From Pseudomonadota bacterium (GTDB lineage: Bacteria > Myxococcota_A > Polyangia > Polyangiales > Polyangiaceae), in the NCBI GenBank assembly GCA_023402175.1, contig JAEXCN010000208.1, forward strand, positions 1-32,430: DNA of 32,430 nt, read 5' to 3'. Positions 1 through 7,685 of this stretch are shown piece after piece. A model generated the notes under the pieces. The model had not been told where the DNA came from, did not search any database, and saw only the letters and a program-made list of their open reading frames with translations. Position 1 is the first letter of the stretch. Each line of letters begins with the position of its first letter. A program made the position numbers and the translations under genes.

Positions 1-289
1 GCCATCTCCCGCTCGGCGACCACGTCACCCCCTTTCCGGCTTTCGCATCGAGGACGATTCGTTCGAGCTTCCCCTCGCGGAGACGCTGCGCGTGCAGGAG
101 CGCAGGCTCGTCGATCCACGAGTTGGCCGTGACGAGCCAGGGGGTGCTCGTGAGGGGCGGGATGTCCTCGTCCTCGTCGTCGTGCTCGTCGTTCGACGCG
201 GGATCGGGCCGGTGAACGGAGCCACCGCATGCGGCGCCTCCGATGAGCAGGGACAGCAGGAGCAAGGCGCGTGAGCTGGGTTTGTGCAT
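1..289 (-). CDS. Lipoprotein, unknown function (C-terminus outside window)
   Basis: The frame begins at the ATG read from 289 and stays open to the window edge, so about 96 N-terminal residues are visible. It opens with a basic n-region (MHKPSSR), a Leu-rich core and a lipobox ending GGAAC, so it should be a lipoprotein. A short acidic stretch (NDEHDDEDEDIPP) follows, then a folded-looking segment containing TPWLVTANSW and AKAGKGVTWSPSGRW. I do not recognise the family. The antisense open frame at 25-699 lacks this signal-peptide logic. Confident that it is coding, not about its role. Confidence 0.7.
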   Translation of the reverse strand, partial: MHKPSSRALLLLSLLIGGAACGGSVHRPDPASNDEHDDEDEDIPPLTSTPWLVTANSWIDEPALLHAQRLREGKLERIVLDAKAGKGVTWSPSGRW

Positions 290-421
290 GGGCAGACCCG
301 AGCCGCGGCGCGGCCGGTCCAGTATCGAGTCGCCACCCAGGCGGTCTTCGGGTCACGACGTCGACTCCGTCGGTCAGCGTGTGGAACCGAGTATCGTTGC
401 CCGTCGCATGATTCGTCTCTG

Positions 422-720
422 GTGTCTGACGTATCGCCGTTCCTCATGGTCCTTCTGCTGCTGGGCGGACCCAGCGCCCGCAGCCCCGTGACGGCCTCAG
501 GGAGCTCGTCTCGGATCGGCCTGCTCGCGCTCGAGAGGCCCGCCGACCGCATCGTTATCCTCGCGACGGAGGTGGAGGGTGAGGACTGTCCGGCTGCCGG
601 TGGTGCGTACGGCGATTGCGGCGCCCCCATCCGCAACGCGATCGCGTCGGTGCCCGGCGCCAATGTCCTCACCGACGTCACGCTCTCCTCGGCACGCACT
701 GCGACCCGCAGGAACGGCGG
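422..720 (+). pseudogene. Small secreted protein, probably decayed
   Basis: From the GTG at 422 (or the ATG at 446) the frame encodes a hydrophobic start (FLMVLLLLGG) and then a segment that reads like real protein: LERPADRIVILATEV, two cysteines flanking a Gly-rich stretch, and RNAIASVPGANVLTDVTLSS. After about 690 this frame becomes Arg-rich and runs on antisense to the FG-GAP gene. The neighbouring plus frame offers a more natural ending there (HALRPAGTAVDAV), which suggests a single frameshift. No lipobox cysteine is in frame after the hydrophobic stretch, another sign of damage. Family unknown; an artefact of high GC cannot be excluded. Confidence 0.3.
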
Positions 721-751
721 TCGATGCGGTCCAACAGGAGCGCTCTTGCGA

Positions 752-3700
752 TCAGGGCAAGCAGGCGTTCGGCAGGACGCTCACGAAGGCGCCGCCGGCG
801 GTTGCGAGATCCATCCTTCCGTCGCCGTCGAGATCGGCGCCCGCAAGCGCGGCGGCCTGGGTCGTCGCGTAGTCAACCCGAGGGCCGAAGACTCCGGGTG
901 AATCGGAGATGAACACGCCGAGCCCCGGGTGGGCGGTGGCGACCACGAGATCGGGGATCATGTCTCCATTCACGTCACCGATCGCAACCGACTGAACGTC
1001 CCACCGGGTCGAATAACTCGCGAGGGCGAACTGGCCGAAACCGTCATTGGTGAAGACGCGGACCCTCGCGTTCTCGCTGCCGACCACGAGATCGGGATAC
1101 TTGTCACCATTGACGTCTCCCATCACGAGCGAGAGCGGCCGATCTTGCATCCAGTACTCGTAGATCGACTGCGTGAAGGTGCGCGCCCCGCCGTTCAAGA
1201 AGATCTCGAGGGCGGGCGTCTGTCCGCCCAATATCGACTTGATCCTGACGAAAGCAAGGTCCGGCCGGCCGTCGCGGTTGAGGTCGCCGGCGGCGAGCCC
1301 TTGTGCGAGGGCGAGGTGGCCTCGGGTGGTCAGGTGATTGACGGGCGGATCGAACTGCCCATTACCCCGGTTGTAGAGGATGCCGATCCCGAAGTGATGA
1401 ATGAAGGCGAGATCGACGCGACCGTCCCCGTCGAGGTCGCTCGCGACGAGGGACGAAGGGACGCTGCTGACCGGATAGTCCATGTGGGCCGCAAAAGCGC
1501 CGTTTCCGGGATTCAGGAAGACGCTGATCGTGTCATCGCCGAAGTTCGCCGTGGCGAGGTCGAGGCTGCCATTGCCATCGAAGTCACCGAGCGCGAGCGA
1601 CATCGGCTTCGCGCCCGTGGTGACGGTCACGCCGGGGATGAACGTCTTGGCGCCGACGTTGAGGAACACGGTCGCCGTGTTTGCGCTGTTCAGGAAGTCC
1701 GTTGAGTTGACCGTCACGAGATCGAGAGCACCGTCCCCGTTCACGTCGCCGAACGCGATCTGTCGAGGGGATACCCCGACCCCGTGATCGGTGCGGCTTC
1801 GGAAGAAGCCCTCACCATGGTTCAAGAGGACGCTCATCGTGTCGACCTGCTGATTGGCACTCACGAGATCGAGATCCCCATTCAGATCGAAGTCCCCTAC
1901 CGCGAGCGGATACGGACCGAAGCCGACGGCGTAATCCACGCGCAGGCCGAACGCGCCTCCTCCTTGATTGAGAAGGACACTGACATCGGAACTTCCGTAG
2001 TTCGCCGTTGCCACATCGGCTAGACCGTCGCCGTTCAAATCGGCAGCGATCACGCCGCGTGGCCACGCGCCAACGGCGTAGTCGACCTTTGCGCCGAGCG
2101 TGCCGGCGCCCTGATTCAGAAACACGCTGACCGCGCCATCTGCCGCCGCCCCGCCGTACCCGAGGTTGCTCGCGACGACGTCGAGCGCTTCGTCGCCGTC
2201 GAGATCGGCGAGTGCAAGCCCGGTCGCCATCTGCAGCCCGTGGTAGCTCGTCGGCGGGCCGAAGGCCCCACTGCCGTCGTTCAGGAGGATACTCACTCCG
2301 CCGCCCTGAGCATCCGTGGCCACGAGATCCAGGATCTGATCGCCGTTCATGTCCCCGAGCGCGACGGCGGTTGGCTCGAGGAAAGTGGAAAACCTCACCG
2401 CAGCGCCCAGCACGCCGGCTCCCTGATTCAGCAGGACCTCGACGCCGTAGGCTCCGCGTGACGCGACGACCACGTCGGGCAGCGCATCCCCGTTCAGGTC
2501 GCCGATGGCCACGCCGATCGGTAGGCCGGACGTCGGATACGCCACCGGAGCCGCGAGCGCGCCCGTGCCATTGCCGAGCAGCACGCTCACCGAGGCCCCG
2601 TAGAAGTTGACGGCGACGGCGTCGGGGTTGCCGTCACCGTCTAGATCGCCGGCGGCCGCTGCCATCGGCGATGAGACGGGAGAGTCGAGCCTGGGAGCGA
2701 ACCGCCCACCGCCCAATCCGCGCAGCACGCTCACGCTGTCTCCCAGGAAATTCGCGACGAGCACGTCGGGCTTGCCGTCGAGGTCGAAGTCGGCGACCGC
2801 TGCCGCTTGCGGGGTGCTCCCGGTCTCGGCGGTCGGTGGGCCGGGTAGACCGAACCGGTGCTCGCACACGATCGCGGCGCACACCCCGGCCTTGCAGCTC
2901 CCGCTCCGGCAATCGTGGTCGCTCGTGCACATCCGGCCGACGTCGCAGCGAAGGCATGGGCCACCACAGTCGATGTCACCCTCGCCTTGATTCTCAAGGC
3001 CGTCGTCGCACGTCGGAAGGCACGCGCCGTCGACGCACCCGCGTCCGACAGTCCCGCGGCACACGACACCGCACGCGCCGCAGTTGCGCATGTCTGCGCT
3101 CGTTGCCGTCTCGCAGCCATCGGTTCGCTTGTCCTCGTTGCAGTCCGCGAATCCCGGCGCGCAGGAGCTCGAGCAGTCGCCTTGCGTGCAGTCGACGACC
3201 GCGACGTGATTCGTGGAGCAGGACTGTCCGCACGCTCCGCAGCTCGTCACGCTGGTCGCGATGTCGGTCTCGCATCCGTCGTTCATCGTCATGTTGCAGT
3301 CGACGTAGGACCCGACACACGCCGCACTGCACTGACCTCCGACGCACAGCGCGATGGCGTTCTGAGGAGCCTGGCACGTCTGCGCGCAGGCGCCGCAGTT
3401 CGCGGGATCGTTGCTCGTCGCGATCTCGCAGCCGTCCGTCCGCTTGTCGTCGTTGCAGTCCGCGAAGCCGGGATCACATGCGCCGTCGCACTCCCCGCTC
3501 GAGCACGTTCGCGCCGCGATGTGGTTCCCCGAGCAGACCAGCTCGCAGCCACCGCATCGATCGGGATCCGACTCGATCGATGCTTCGCAGCCGTCGGTCT
3601 TCTTGTCGCCGTTGCAATCGGCGTAGCCGGGCTCGCACGTCCCGCCGCAGGTCGAACCTTCGCATACCGCTGTGATGTGGTTCGTCGAGCAGACGACGTC

Positions 3701-4021
3701 GCAGCCGGAGTCGCTTCCGCCGTCTCCCCCTCCTCCGTCGATACCGGAGTCGATACCGGCGTCGGGCTCCGTCGAAGCGTCCCCGGCGTCCGCAGCGTCC
3801 CCACTGCTCGAGGCATCGGGTCGATCGAGCCCGCCGTCGTCGACAGCGGCGTCGCTCGGCGACGGCGGGGTGTCGGTCCGTGCGTCCGCGCCTCCCGGCG
3901 AGGCGTCGTCCGGAGCGTCCGTGAGGGGCGAGCCCGCCGTGCCGCACCCGGCGGTGGCCAGGAGAGCGAGCGTCACAACCACGAAGCAAGCCAGCCGGCC
4001 CATCCGCTCCATCGAGATCAT
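752..4021 (-). CDS. Large Cys-rich FG-GAP/VCBS repeat surface lipoprotein
   Basis: A 1,089-residue protein. The start at 4021 is chosen because its ATG overlaps the upstream TGA (ATGA); in-frame ATGs at 4012 and 4003 also precede the signal peptide. The lipobox ends LATAGC, followed by an Asp/Ala/Ser linker. Next come four full and one partial repeats of about 47 residues with the pattern C-x3-C...C-x-pGfaDCN-dk-tDGCE...nCGaC, a type common in myxobacterial surface proteins. The rest is about 14 FG-GAP-like repeats, each with a calcium-binding-like D-x-[DN]-x-D-G-x-x-D loop (such as GDLNGDALPD) and a following hVhLN-G-G-F strand. FG-GAP repeats build seven-bladed propellers, so 14 could mean two propellers. 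Likely a lipid-anchored outer-surface binding protein; its ligand is unknown. Confidence 0.93.
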   Translation of the reverse strand: MISMERMGRLACFVVVTLALLATAGCGTAGSPLTDAPDDASPGGADARTDTPPSPSDAAVDDGGLDRPDASSSGDAADAGDASTEPDAGIDSGIDGGGGDGGSDSGCDVVCSTNHITAVCEGSTCGGTCEPGYADCNGDKKTDGCEASIESDPDRCGGCELVCSGNHIAARTCSSGECDGACDPGFADCNDDKRTDGCEIATSNDPANCGACAQTCQAPQNAIALCVGGQCSAACVGSYVDCNMTMNDGCETDIATSVTSCGACGQSCSTNHVAVVDCTQGDCSSSCAPGFADCNEDKRTDGCETATSADMRNCGACGVVCRGTVGRGCVDGACLPTCDDGLENQGEGDIDCGGPCLRCDVGRMCTSDHDCRSGSCKAGVCAAIVCEHRFGLPGPPTAETGSTPQAAAVADFDLDGKPDVLVANFLGDSVSVLRGLGGGRFAPRLDSPVSSPMAAAAGDLDGDGNPDAVAVNFYGASVSVLLGNGTGALAAPVAYPTSGLPIGVAIGDLNGDALPDVVVASRGAYGVEVLLNQGAGVLGAAVRFSTFLEPTAVALGDMNGDQILDLVATDAQGGGVSILLNDGSGAFGPPTSYHGLQMATGLALADLDGDEALDVVASNLGYGGAAADGAVSVFLNQGAGTLGAKVDYAVGAWPRGVIAADLNGDGLADVATANYGSSDVSVLLNQGGGAFGLRVDYAVGFGPYPLAVGDFDLNGDLDLVSANQQVDTMSVLLNHGEGFFRSRTDHGVGVSPRQIAFGDVNGDGALDLVTVNSTDFLNSANTATVFLNVGAKTFIPGVTVTTGAKPMSLALGDFDGNGSLDLATANFGDDTISVFLNPGNGAFAAHMDYPVSSVPSSLVASDLDGDGRVDLAFIHHFGIGILYNRGNGQFDPPVNHLTTRGHLALAQGLAAGDLNRDGRPDLAFVRIKSILGGQTPALEIFLNGGARTFTQSIYEYWMQDRPLSLVMGDVNGDKYPDLVVGSENARVRVFTNDGFGQFALASYSTRWDVQSVAIGDVNGDMIPDLVVATAHPGLGVFISDSPGVFGPRVDYATTQAAALAGADLDGDGRMDLATAGGAFVSVLPNACLP

Positions 4022-4440
4022 CGAGCGGTGCCGGCACGGTCGGCGAGGAAAGCCCGAACGTCGTCGAGCTCCGGGCCTCCCGCCTGCGCGACCGCATTCA
4101 CCCGCGACCACATACCGTCGTCGATCTCGGAGGTCCCCTCGTCCTCGTTCGACTCGAGCAGGTCGACGAACGAAAGCGCCGCCTGCTCCCGGATGGGCGT
4201 CGATTCGTCCTGCAGCGCGATCGCGAGAAGGCGGTAGCCCCACACGGGAGGTCCTTCGGCGACCACGTATGCGAGGGCTTCGCGCCACTCGTCGTCGCGG
4301 GACGGGAACGTCGCGAGCAGCGATCGCCAGTCCTCGTCCTTGGCCATCCAGATCCAGTCGAAATGCTCGTCGGGAGCGTCGAACGCCTCCGTCATGTGCT
4401 CGTCGAGCCAGTCGAACGCTTTCCCCATCCATCGCAGCAT
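4018..4440 (-). CDS. Acidic 140-aa protein, translationally coupled to FG-GAP lipoprotein
   Basis: The protein is Trp- and acid-rich (WMGKAFDWLDEHM, DWIWMAKDEDWRSLL) and predicted to be helical, with the look of a short armadillo/HEAT-like or SMI1-type cytoplasmic protein (WGYRLLAIALQDESTPIREQA resembles a HEAT helix pair). It has no signal peptide. Its stop codon overlaps the start of the FG-GAP lipoprotein by 4 bases, so the two are cotranslated. The family is not recognised and the link to a surface protein is unexplained. Confidence 0.8.
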   Translation of the reverse strand: MLRWMGKAFDWLDEHMTEAFDAPDEHFDWIWMAKDEDWRSLLATFPSRDDEWREALAYVVAEGPPVWGYRLLAIALQDESTPIREQAALSFVDLLESNEDEGTSEIDDGMWSRVNAVAQAGGPELDDVRAFLADRAGTAR

Positions 4441-4457
4441 CGCTCGGTTGCCGGCCG

Positions 4458-4814
4458 ATGACGAGCGCGATCCTCGTAGCGCTCGTTACCATCGCGCGCG
4501 ATCGCGAACGCGCGCGAGCCAATGCGACCTCTTCGGCGGCACCGATGGAGGCGGTAACCCGCTTCCGCCGCTCCGTGTGGCGCTCGGCGCGCGCGCGACG
4601 TCAACGCCCTCGCTCGTCGGCAATGATCTCAAGTTCGGGAGCTTCGCCATCACCGAGATGCACTTCTCCACCGGCGACGTGTCGCTCGACGCGTCGACGA
4701 ACGGAGTACCCGAGCGCTCGTCTTCTCCTGCCTCTCCCCTCGCCTTCCTTGCTCTCGTTGCCGGATGCGGCGACGAGCGCGCTCGATGCCAAGATCGAGG
4801 CAGTGTTGCCCTGA
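4458..4814 (+). pseudogene. Possible decayed small protein gene
   Basis: No intact gene fits 4441-4856, but the plus strand carries protein-like pieces in two frames. One frame starts MTSAILVALVTIA (ATG at 4458) and ends SLPDAATSALDAKIEAVLP before a stop at 4814. A second frame in the middle (about 4545-4710) reads PLPPLRVAL and LKFGSFAITEMHFSTGDVSL, which looks like a beta-rich secreted protein. Two compensating frameshifts would join them. This is a weak reading of GC-rich sequence and could be chance. Confidence 0.22.
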
Positions 4815-4856
4815 ACCCCTCCGCATACGGCACTACCTGCTCGGCGCCGACCGCCG

Positions 4857-6083
4857 TCACGCGGAAGCAAGTGTCTCGCGCGACGGCCTCGGCGCGGACG
4901 GAGGCGGCAGGACGAGCGAACGCGCGGCCTCGCGGACGCCGCGCATCGCGAGCTTCATCACCAGCTCACTGCCGGGCAAGTGAGGCATCACGCTCATCGC
5001 CCATTGCCGGAGGCGCAGCTGAAACGACGACTCCGCGGCGAAGCCCTGACCGATCCGCTCGGCGATCTGCTGGTTCTTCACGACGAACGTGCGCATGGTC
5101 GCGTCGTAGGCGCGGAAGGCGTCGGCAGCACTCCGCTCACGGACGAGCGCGGTCGCGAGGACGTAGGCGCCGACCAGCGCCAGGCTCGTTCCCTGCCCGC
5201 TCAGCGGCGACGGACAATACGCGGCGTCGCCGACGAGCGCGACGCGACCGCGCGAGTACGACGGCATTCGAACCTGACAGGTGATGTCGCAATAGAAGTC
5301 GTTCGCCAGCTGCATCTCCTCCACGAGGAACGGAAACTCCCAGCCCGCATCGCCGAACGCGTCGGAGACGATGCGCCGCTGACCAACGACGTCGCGATGA
5401 TCGAAGGCGGCGGCATCATGCTTGAAGAACGCAGCCACGTAGAGGCGCTCGTTGTCGTTCGTGCTCTTGATGCTCGCGATCTGGTGGACGCCCTGGAAGA
5501 GGAGCTGTTCGCGATCGAGACCGAGATGGTTCGGCGCCGACCAGATCGCCATGCAGCTGCCGAGCGGGTGAACGAACGACGCCTCCGGACCGAACGCGAG
5601 CTCGCGGGTTCGCGAATGAACGCCGTCGGCACCGACGACGACATCGAACGTCTCGCGCGATCCGTTCGTGAAGGTGACGTCGACGCCCGTCGCATGCTGA
5701 TCGAGTGCCGCGACGGATTCGCCGAAGCGGTAGCGCACGTTCGCCCGCGTTGCGTCGACCATGACGCGGGCCAGCTCGCCCCGCAGGATCTCGACGTCGT
5801 CGGGATCGATCACGCCGAAGCCGCGCTTCGTCCGCCCGAAGACGCGGCCTTCTCGATCGACGACCGCATTCGACAGCGTGTTCGCCTCGAGCGGGCGCAG
5901 CCGATCGCGGAGTCCCATGCGCTCGACGACCTCGAGCGCAGCGCCGCGGACGTCGACGCAGTAGCCGCCCTCGCGAAGCGCGGGCGCGCGCTCGACGACG
6001 GTGACGTCGTGGCCGCCGTAACGATCGAGCCAGAAAGCGAGAGCGGGCCCAGCGATGCTCGCGCCGACGATGAGGATCTTCAT
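4857..6083 (-). CDS. FAD-dependent monooxygenase (UbiH/TetX-like)
   Basis: 408 residues, a normal length for single-component flavin monooxygenases. Family motifs are present in order: the dinucleotide-binding GASIAG (residues 7-12) with the acidic end of strand 2 at E31, the DG motif GADGVHSR (151-158), and the FAD ribityl-binding GD motif VALVGDAAYCPSPLSGQG (from 281). Enzymes of this group hydroxylate aromatic compounds or antibiotics using NAD(P)H and O2; the substrate cannot be read from sequence. The start at 6083 gives the canonical N-terminus MKILIVGAS. It is divergent from a TetR-type regulator 67 bp away, an arrangement typical of inducible drug- or aromatic-modifying enzymes. Confidence 0.93.
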   Translation of the reverse strand: MKILIVGASIAGPALAFWLDRYGGHDVTVVERAPALREGGYCVDVRGAALEVVERMGLRDRLRPLEANTLSNAVVDREGRVFGRTKRGFGVIDPDDVEILRGELARVMVDATRANVRYRFGESVAALDQHATGVDVTFTNGSRETFDVVVGADGVHSRTRELAFGPEASFVHPLGSCMAIWSAPNHLGLDREQLLFQGVHQIASIKSTNDNERLYVAAFFKHDAAAFDHRDVVGQRRIVSDAFGDAGWEFPFLVEEMQLANDFYCDITCQVRMPSYSRGRVALVGDAAYCPSPLSGQGTSLALVGAYVLATALVRERSAADAFRAYDATMRTFVVKNQQIAERIGQGFAAESSFQLRLRQWAMSVMPHLPGSELVMKLAMRGVREAARSLVLPPPSAPRPSRETLASA

Positions 6084-6084
6084 G

Positions 6085-6097
6085 CGTACGTCGTACG
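6085..6097. promoter_or_regulatory. Candidate operator, palindrome next to monooxygenase start
   Basis: CGTACGTCGTACG is two copies of the self-complementary hexamer CGTACG around one base, giving a 13-bp near-perfect palindrome directly upstream of the monooxygenase ATG. It is a plausible binding site for the divergent regulator. Function is inferred from position and symmetry. Confidence 0.45.
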
Positions 6098-6131
6098 CTC
6101 GGCCCGCCTTATCGTCGACGAAATGAGCCTC

Positions 6132-6145
6132 GTGTACTAGAACAC
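6132..6145. promoter_or_regulatory. Candidate operator, palindrome next to regulator start
   Basis: GTGTACTAGAACAC matches its own reverse complement at 12 of 14 positions, with CTAG at the centre. It lies 5 bp before the GTG start of the regulator and includes TACTAG, which could serve as a -10 element. No Shine-Dalgarno sequence precedes the GTG, so the mRNA may have a very short leader. An autoregulatory site is the simplest reading. Confidence 0.45.
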
Positions 6146-6150
6146 CTGGC

Positions 6151-7050
6151 GTGAACAAGAACACCGCCTCGGAGCGCATCGTCGCCGAGCTGCGCGAGAA
6201 GATCCGGTCCGGCGCGCTCGCGCCGGGGACGAGGGTGCCGTCGGCGCGCGCGCTGATGCGGTCGCATGGCGTCGCGCTCGCGACGGCCGCGAAGGTCATC
6301 GACCGGCTGCGACGCGAGCGTCTGGTGCGCGTCGTCCCCGGCGTCGGTACGGTCGTTCGTGAGAGCAACCTTGGTCCGGAGCTCTCGCTCGCGCGCATCG
6401 TCGAGGCGGCGATCGCGATCGCGGACGACGAGGGGCTCGCGGGTCTGTCGATGCGCACGGTGGCGACCGAGGTCGGCGTCCCGACGATGTCGATCTATCG
6501 TCACGTGCCGTCGAAGGACGAGCTCGTCCTCGCGATGATCGACACCGTGATGGCGGCGCTCCGACCGCCAATGCTGCGTCGCGCGACCTGGCGCACGAAG
6601 CTCGAGGCGATCGCGAGGGTGCACTGGGAGGGCTACGTCCGCCATCCGTGGCTGGCGCCCGCACTGTCGATGACGCGCCCGCAGCTCTTGCCCAACGGAA
6701 TGGCACACACGGAATGGATCCTCGAGGCGCTCGACGAGCTCGGAATGGACGCGGGCACGACGCTGCGCACGAGCATCGCGTTCATCGCCCACATCCGCGG
6801 GATGGCGATGAGCCTCGAGGCCGAGCGCGACGCCGAGCGCGACACGGGGATGAGCAGCGTCGAGTGGATGGACGCCCAGGAGTCGCGTTTTGCCGGCATG
6901 TTATCGCGCTTCCCGACACTCATGCGGCTCAGCAGCGCGACCGACGTCGACATCACGCTACCGGCGCTGTTCGAATGCGGCCTGCGGTGCTTCCTCGACG
7001 GCATCGCGGCCCAGAGCGAGGCCCCTCCCCGCGTGTCCGCTCGCCGGTGA
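6151..7050 (+). CDS. GntR-TetR fusion transcriptional regulator
   Basis: 299 residues carrying two DNA-binding domains. Residues 1-70 form a GntR-type winged helix (SERIVAELREKIRSGALAPG, then VPSARALMRSHGVALATAAKVIDRL). Residues about 79-125 form a TetR helix-turn-helix (ARIVEAAIAIADDEGLAGLS, MRTVATEVGVPTMSIYRHV, SKDELV). The rest is a helical ligand-binding domain of the tetracycline-repressor C type. The start is the GTG at 6151; no later start keeps the GntR part. It probably represses the divergent monooxygenase and itself, and is released by a small ligand that may be the enzyme's substrate. Confidence 0.92.
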   Translation: MNKNTASERIVAELREKIRSGALAPGTRVPSARALMRSHGVALATAAKVIDRLRRERLVRVVPGVGTVVRESNLGPELSLARIVEAAIAIADDEGLAGLSMRTVATEVGVPTMSIYRHVPSKDELVLAMIDTVMAALRPPMLRRATWRTKLEAIARVHWEGYVRHPWLAPALSMTRPQLLPNGMAHTEWILEALDELGMDAGTTLRTSIAFIAHIRGMAMSLEAERDAERDTGMSSVEWMDAQESRFAGMLSRFPTLMRLSSATDVDITLPALFECGLRCFLDGIAAQSEAPPRVSARR

Positions 7051-7058
7051 GCTTGCCG

Positions 7059-7543
7059 TTACAAGCTCGAGACGCAGGACTTCGGCGGCAGCCCGGCAGG
7101 CCATTTGTAGATCGCCGTGAGACATTCCTCCATGTTGAAATCCTCGCCGAGATCGACGGGATTCCCTGTGGTGTTGTTCCAGGTGCATTCGACTTGGATC
7201 TGATCGTTGACCGCGAACGCCTCGTTCGTCGGGTAGATCAACTGCATCGTCGAGTCGAAGGCTCCGTCGTGGAGCGTGGCGGCGAACTTCCCCAGCCGCC
7301 TGCGAAACATGTTCTGCTGCGTGCCGAGTCGATGCATGAGGGGGGAAACTGCAAACACCTGCCAATCGATCGGGACACTGCACCCGCCCGTGCCGACGTG
7401 GCCTGGACCGGCAGGAATCGGGGAATCCCCTTCGAGCCCCGTGAAGATCATGTCGGCTTCGTGAACGACGCTCGCCGCCGAGGTCGTCAGGACATCCACG
7501 CCCATCGTTCCTGTCAGCGTGCCGCGTGCCCCTTCCAACGCAT
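7059..7543 (-). pseudogene. Monooxygenase-like lipoprotein copy 1, internally deleted
   Basis: This is a broken tandem copy of the gene at 7686-8708. It keeps the same upstream sequence, the same ATG and first codons (MRWKGHA), and then jumps straight to the C-terminal half (LTGTMGVDVLTTSAASVVHEAD). About 0.54 kb of the middle is missing and the join is out of frame, so translation from the original ATG stops after nine codons. A TTG at 7538 could restart the C-terminal frame of 159 residues, but that product would have no signal peptide. A short CGTG stretch at both deletion edges suggests slippage or recombination. Confidence 0.8.
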
Positions 7544-7570
7544 CGCTCCACTATCGCACGCCCTCGAACG

Positions 7571-7607
7571 GTCGCCCACGGCGGAGCCCGACACCCCAAC
7601 GGGCGAC
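7571..7607. promoter_or_regulatory. Hairpin leader of copy 1 (degenerate)
   Basis: GTCGCCC (7571-7577) pairs with GGGCGAC (7601-7607) upstream of the broken copy. It is the shortened counterpart of the 10-bp stem upstream of the intact copy. The whole leader (about 7545-7650) was duplicated with the gene. Confidence 0.35.
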
Positions 7608-7685
7608 GGCAGAATGCCGCCGTGTAACCGCGCGACACAGCGCCGAGATGCTGCTCGTGTCGCTCGGGACGACTCCGCTTGCCGT

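Noticed and set aside
2858..4237. Open frames on the plus strand across the FG-GAP gene
   Set aside because: Antisense to clear Cys-rich repeats and a lipoprotein signal; rich in Arg, Ala and Val without family features.
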